Part shown: piece by piece, positions 52,502 to 55,768 of the stretch | Position numbering within the stretch: the stretch's first letter is position 1 | Layout of the letters: each line of letters begins with the position of its first letter | Source of the DNA: Tateyamaria sp. syn59 | GTDB lineage: Bacteria > Pseudomonadota > Alphaproteobacteria > Rhodobacterales > Rhodobacteraceae | Length of the DNA: 55,768 bases | Reading direction: 5' to 3' | NCBI RefSeq assembly: GCF_007995245.1 | Contig: NZ_VCBA01000017.1 | Location: 1 to 55,768, forward strand | Notes under the pieces: model-generated | The model's input: the letters and a program-made list of their open reading frames with translations, nothing else | Database searches by the model: none | Told to the model about the DNA's origin: nothing | Position numbers and translations under genes: made by a program

Positions 52502-53885
52502 GCGGCGCAAACCGGCGGGGACAGGCACGCCATTCTATTGGGTTCGACTGCTTGGGGCGGGTGCTATTGGTGCGTCGGCCCTGTCGCTGACCGGACAGGC
52601 GCAAGAAGCGCCCGAAGGTGCGCAGCGGATCACGCTGGATGTGCGCACCGGCCTTGAATGGTCTGACAACCCCGACCTTGTTGTGGATGGCGACAGTCGT
52701 GTCGTCAGCCGGACGCGGCTGGACTTTGCCCTCGAACGGCGGACCGACATCGACAGGCTGACCTTTGGCGCGGCTGGTGATGTCGTTCTGGGCGAAGACA
52801 CTGATGACGTGATCGAGAACCCGGAACTGCGGTTGCGGTGGGACCGGGATGTTGGTCGGTCGCGCCTTGGTGCGGGGCTGACACTCGAAAGTGTCGAGTT
52901 GGACAGCACGAGCTTTTCAGATGGGGTCAGCGCAGACAGCGTGGACTTCAGCACGTTTGATGGCGGAACGCGGCGCCTGACTGGAATTGACGTCGACGGC
53001 GCGTGGGGTGTGGATGCCCCGTTTGGTGGCAGCTACAGCCTGTCGCACGATCGCATTACATATAGTGGCACCGATGACCCTACGTTGCTGGACGCGGATT
53101 CGGTGGATTTCCGGTTTGCCCTGACCGGTGCGCTGGATCGGACGACGACGCTGGGGCTGATCGGCTCCTTCACCGAATTCGACGAGGACGGGGCAGGGGA
53201 GCTGGACACGCGGTCCGTGCGGCTGGGGGGTGAGTTGCGGTCGGAGATTACGCAAACCCTGAGCGGCCGGTTGGCCCTTGGCTGGCAGGAAGCCGAGGAG
53301 TCGGGCGCGGATACTGCGCGTTCGGAGGGTGTGTTTGTTGACGGCGATCTGACCTGGGCCCTGCCAAACGGGACCGCAGGTATTGTCTGGGACAGCCCCA
53401 TCGAGGTGGACCGGCGGCGGACGACCGTTCGGTTCCAGCGCAGTCTTGAAATGCCGCGTGGCGATTTCGGCTATTCCATCGGTGCATCGCGCGCGTCTGG
53501 TCTTGGCACCCGACCGCTCTTTGGCCTGAACTGGGAATACGAGATGCCGCGCGCTAGATTCATCGCGGACCTGTCCCAGACGCCTGCAACGACCCGTGAC
53601 AATGTGCAGACCATCAACTCGGTGCTGAGCCTGAACTTTAACCAGCAGCTGACGACCCGCGGCAATCTGGACGTCTTGTTTACGGTCCGGGATGGGGACG
53701 AAGACGGCGAGGGCGCCGTCGACAACCGACGGCTGGGGCTGGACGTGACCTATCGCCATGACCTGGCCCAGGACTGGGATCTGGTCGGGCAGTTTTCCGC
53801 GGTGCGCGTGAGCGAGGACGATGCGCAGGATCGCAGCTCCAACACGATCTTTATCGGGTTGGAAAAGCGATTTGGCTGGAACTGA
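52464..53885 (+). CDS. Outer-membrane beta-barrel protein of the exopolysaccharide/exosortase system
   Basis: A 473-residue protein; the ATG at 52464 overlaps the export gene by 38 bases in another frame, so translation is coupled. The N-terminal 48 residues are a long signal peptide with a positive start and the VRLLGAGAIGASALSLTGQAQA-like hydrophobic part. The rest alternates polar and hydrophobic residues in about 16-20 strands, rich in D, R and T (RTRLDFALERR, VRLGGELRSEITQTLSGRLALGWQ), ending with an aromatic C-terminus (EKRFGWN). This matches the outer-membrane proteins found in PEP-CTERM loci and the GumB-partner barrels. It probably lets the polymer through the outer membrane. Confidence 0.8.
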   Translation: MLFLYQKGACSSKRRKPAGTGTPFYWVRLLGAGAIGASALSLTGQAQEAPEGAQRITLDVRTGLEWSDNPDLVVDGDSRVVSRTRLDFALERRTDIDRLTFGAAGDVVLGEDTDDVIENPELRLRWDRDVGRSRLGAGLTLESVELDSTSFSDGVSADSVDFSTFDGGTRRLTGIDVDGAWGVDAPFGGSYSLSHDRITYSGTDDPTLLDADSVDFRFALTGALDRTTTLGLIGSFTEFDEDGAGELDTRSVRLGGELRSEITQTLSGRLALGWQEAEESGADTARSEGVFVDGDLTWALPNGTAGIVWDSPIEVDRRRTTVRFQRSLEMPRGDFGYSIGASRASGLGTRPLFGLNWEYEMPRARFIADLSQTPATTRDNVQTINSVLSLNFNQQLTTRGNLDVLFTVRDGDEDGEGAVDNRRLGLDVTYRHDLAQDWDLVGQFSAVRVSEDDAQDRSSNTIFIGLEKRFGWN

Positions 53886-54367
53886 TGCCGGTAGCGTGAC
53901 CGGTGGCGAAATGCCCGTCCCGATGGGAGACCATGCGCAGCCGTAAGGGGTGCAACGGCGGATCACGGGGTAGGGGGGCTAAGCCCTTGTGGGAACGTCA
54001 TTTTGACGCGGATGTTTGCCGATCTGAACAGTCGCTTTTGCCGCCCATTGGCGAGAATCTGACCATTCCTAAGCGGATGTACGCCCATCTTGGTGCGATT
54101 CGATTCGGTTTGGGACGCTGTTCCGTTTGATTCTTCGACCCATGCGAGAAGCGTTTCTATTGTGGGTAGTATTTCCGAATTTCAACCCGATGTTAGCGTC
54201 ATTCAAAAGGTCTATAATTCAATGATTTCAACCTGCGGTCGGTTTACAAGGTTGATTTACATGAACAAACTGAGTTAACGAGATGTTAAGCAAATTTTTG
54301 CCGATCCTACGTGACGCAATTTCAGTGCTTTTGATGGTGTAATGTTTACGACGGTACGGATAAGAAC
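53886..54367. other. 482-base intergenic region
   Basis: The stretch lies between the outer-membrane protein gene and the VPLPA-CTERM gene, both on the plus strand. A 75-codon frame at 53903 has no ribosome-binding site or coding character. The right half (54130-54340) is AT-rich and should contain the promoter of the VPLPA-CTERM gene. I see no clear terminator, only a short CCGGT/ACCGG dyad just after 53885. Confidence 0.4.
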
Positions 54368-55072
54368 ATGACTTTTAAGACGACCTTTCACTCAGCGTAT
54401 TTGGCGGCGGCCCTGACTGCAGCGGCCAGCGTGGCAAGTGCCACGACGATCAATTTTGATTCTTATGAGAACTACACGCGCGGGTCGAACTACTACACCA
54501 GTACGGACGGACAGGTTTCGGTCGGCGTGGACGGTGTGCACGTGTCGAGCGACGGCACGATTGTAAACTCGCGGAACTTTTGGACGGCCAGCTGGGAAGG
54601 CCCGAACAACAGCGGTGGCCTTGGCGTCTATGACTGCCGTCTGGCCAACCTGTGCATCGACAACACCAAGATCGATGGCAGCGGGCCCGATGAATTCGCG
54701 CTGATGGATTTCGGCAATCTGATCGTTGAGATCACATCGGTGACGTTCTCGTACTGGGACAGCACGGATACATTCGCGTTCGGCGTCTATGAGGACACCA
54801 GCCTGCCGGCACAGGCCCTGATCTATGAAGAGGATCTGGGTGAAGGCGACGAGAACCCGTACACGTTCAATTTCGCCCCGGGCACAATTGTCGGGTCGAT
54901 CATCGGATTTGGCGCCGACAGCTGGCGTGACAGTTTCCGGTTGAACAGCATCACGTTCGACATTGTGGGCGCGGTTCCGCTGCCTGCTGGTGGTCTGCTG
55001 CTGTTGACCGGCCTGGGTGGCCTGGCAGTGATGCGCCGCCGCAAGAAGGCTGGCGCGCCTGTGGCTGCGTAA
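54368..55072 (+). CDS. VPLPA-CTERM sorting-domain protein (exosortase substrate)
   Basis: A 234-residue secreted protein. Residues 1-25 are a signal peptide (AAALTAAASVASA). The mature part is a small acidic, Ser/Thr/Asn-rich beta domain (SYENYTRGSNYY, NFDS) of no known family. The C-terminal 32 residues are the sorting signal: VPLPA at 203-207, a hydrophobic span, and RRRKK at 223-227. VPLPA-CTERM tails are cut by exosortase D, and the XrtD-type enzyme is encoded at 22-24 kb. It would be anchored at or released from the cell surface with the exopolysaccharide. It is the only such substrate in the window. Two cysteines near residue 92-97 could form a disulphide. Confidence 0.88.
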   Translation: MTFKTTFHSAYLAAALTAAASVASATTINFDSYENYTRGSNYYTSTDGQVSVGVDGVHVSSDGTIVNSRNFWTASWEGPNNSGGLGVYDCRLANLCIDNTKIDGSGPDEFALMDFGNLIVEITSVTFSYWDSTDTFAFGVYEDTSLPAQALIYEEDLGEGDENPYTFNFAPGTIVGSIIGFGADSWRDSFRLNSITFDIVGAVPLPAGGLLLLTGLGGLAVMRRRKKAGAPVAA

Positions 55073-55093
55073 GGCAAACTGATTAAGGTGTCT

Positions 55094-55107
55094 GCGGGCA
55101 TGCCCGC
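55094..55107 (+). terminator. GC palindrome after the VPLPA-CTERM gene
   Basis: GCGGGCATGCCCGC is a perfect 14-base palindrome 22 bases past the stop codon. The perfect palindrome leaves almost no loop and no T tract follows, so it is a doubtful terminator. Confidence 0.3.
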
Positions 55108-55262
55108 GGGAGTGTGTTGAAGACGAGTGAAGGTGCCGCGTTTTTGAAAGCGGTGTGGTTACTGGAATTGAAGAAAGTTTTTAGTCCCTCTTGGACACTG
55201 ACAATTGAAACGACTTCGACCGTATCGGCCTAAGTGCCTCAATCGGTTGTTCAGCACTAAAT

Positions 55263-55300
55263 GGCCTTTCGACTGCTTACATATATGTGGTCGGAAGGCC
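55263..55300. repeat. Inverted repeat enclosing an ACATATATGT palindrome
   Basis: GGCCTTTCGAC (55263-55273) and GTCGGAAGGCC (55290-55300) pair with one G-T mismatch. Between them is the perfect 10-base palindrome ACATATATGT (55279-55288). The two nested symmetries could be a terminator hairpin or a binding site; no T run follows. Confidence 0.5.
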
Positions 55301-55454
55301 GCCGTTTAAGGCGCAGCGGCGCAGATCCTATTCTGTGCAATTGCGCCAGAGCGAATTGAAACCCCGAGTCAGGGGAGAGTAAAGTATTGTTCTAAATAAG
55401 AAATTTTTGTGACGAAGATGATTCGGGTGCTGTGACACCGGCGCATCAAAAGAT

Positions 55455-55473
55455 TAAGGAAAGGTATTCCTTA
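55455..55473. repeat. Short inverted repeat TAAGGAA/TTCCTTA
   Basis: Seven-base arms around AGGTA in the AT-rich region before the last gene. It may be a regulatory or structural element of the leader. Confidence 0.3.
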
Positions 55474-55705
55474 CTTCCCGAAAGAAGAGAATTGGGGCAA
55501 TCAGGGGTAGAAGCAGTTGGATCGGAAACAAACCTTTTCTTCAAATTTGAGTAAATTGGGCAATAACACGCTGATTTCTTCTTTGGTGGGTAGTTAAGAA
55601 ATGATAAACATACGGTGAAGGGGCGCTGAAAGGCGCAAAAATAAAGTGGATGGTAGTTAATTTTTTGCGCGCCAGGTTACTGCTAACTTGGCGGGGGGTA
55701 TTCTT

Positions 55706-55768
55706 ATGACAATTCAACCCGTTAATTTCGACGGACAGCTGGCTGTTCTTCAGGCTGATCAAAATGGC
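55706..55768 (+). CDS. Start of a further gene, cut by the window edge
   Basis: An ATG at 55706 follows GGGGGG with a spacing of about eight bases and opens a frame that stays open for 21 codons to the window end: MTIQPVNFDGQ and on. There is no signal peptide in the visible part. Too little is present to name it; a leaderless secreted or surface protein would fit the surroundings, but this is a guess. Confidence 0.6.
   Translation, partial: MTIQPVNFDGQLAVLQADQNG

Larger units (their letters stand above)
55073..55705. other. AT-richer non-coding region with hairpins
   Basis: No gene of meaningful length is seen on either strand. The region holds three inverted repeats, at 55094-55107, 55263-55300 and 55455-55473. 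Base composition falls clearly below that of the rest of the window after 55380. It may be the promoter and leader of the gene starting at 55706. Confidence 0.5.

Noticed and set aside
53903..54130. Open frame of 75 codons after the outer-membrane protein gene
   Set aside because: No ribosome-binding site, composition unlike the neighbours, and no recognisable motif; more likely spacer.
55541..55762. Minus-strand frame at the right edge
   Set aside because: It overlaps the start of the plus-strand gene at 55706, is AT-rich and has no motif.
1..55768. CRISPR arrays, tRNA or rRNA genes, insertion sequences
   Set aside because: No evenly spaced repeats, cloverleaf patterns, rRNA signatures, transposase motifs or matching terminal repeats were found by reading.

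Overview
The window looks like part of an extrachromosomal replicon of a marine alphaproteobacterium of the Rhodobacterales (Roseobacter-type). This rests on three things. A small initiator (48.0-48.7 kb) carries a winged-helix-like part followed by a DnaA domain-I-like C-terminus, the DnaA-like replicase type known from Rhodobacterales plasmids. It is divergent from a parAB pair (49.1-51.5 kb), with iteron-like GTGACAYC repeats between them and 16-bp parS-like palindromes in and just behind parB. The codon use is GC-rich throughout, and the cargo is almost entirely cell-surface polysaccharide and secretion genes.

Layout. 0-3.2 kb: end of an ExoY/WcaJ-type initiating sugar transferase and a PrsT-like TPR lipoprotein. 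3.2-7.4 kb: an AAA/DUF4143 ATPase with a perfect inverted repeat at its start, and a large beta-helix surface protein. 7.8-12.9 kb: asparagine-synthase-like amidotransferase, two glycosyltransferases, and a divergent WecG/TagA-type glycosyltransferase. 12.9-17.3 kb: acyltransferase/SGNH, GMC oxidoreductase and SDR genes in one operon. 17.7-21.7 kb: two large beta-rich proteins without signal peptides, one with an internal duplication. 22.0-24.6 kb: an exosortase fused to an EpsI domain (XrtD type) and a methyltransferase. 25.2-38.0 kb: a four-gene PKS / glycosyltransferase / NRPS / phosphopantetheinyl transferase operon. 38.0-48.0 kb: glycosyltransferases, an SGNH-like lipoprotein, Wzx flippase, CpsD-like ATPase, Wzz/GumC copolymerase, ExeA-like ATPase and Wzy-like polymerase. 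48.0-51.5 kb: replication and partition. 51.9-53.9 kb: Wza-type export lipid/periplasmic protein and an outer-membrane beta-barrel. 54.4-55.1 kb: a secreted protein with a C-terminal VPLPA-CTERM sorting signal. The last 0.6 kb is AT-richer and non-coding, ending in the first codons of another gene.

How the parts fit. The genes give nearly a full Wzx/Wzy-type exopolysaccharide pathway: initiation, several glycosyltransferases, acylation, flipping, polymerisation, length control and outer-membrane export. It is coupled to an exosortase system (XrtD, TPR lipoprotein, ATPase, amidotransferase, outer-membrane protein) with one recognisable VPLPA-CTERM substrate in the window. No sugar-nucleotide synthesis genes are visible.

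The least familiar part is the PKS-NRPS operon. Its NRPS starts with a formyltransferase domain, then a condensation remnant without the HHxxxDG motif, then an adenylation domain interrupted between motifs A4 and A5 by a luciferase-like flavin monooxygenase, then one carrier domain. The PKS partner has the order KS-AT-KR-DH-ACP-TE. With a glycosyltransferase between them and their own PPTase, these genes could make a small glycosylated acyl/aminoacyl product inside an exopolysaccharide island. Function is inferred from sequence motifs only; no database search was possible.
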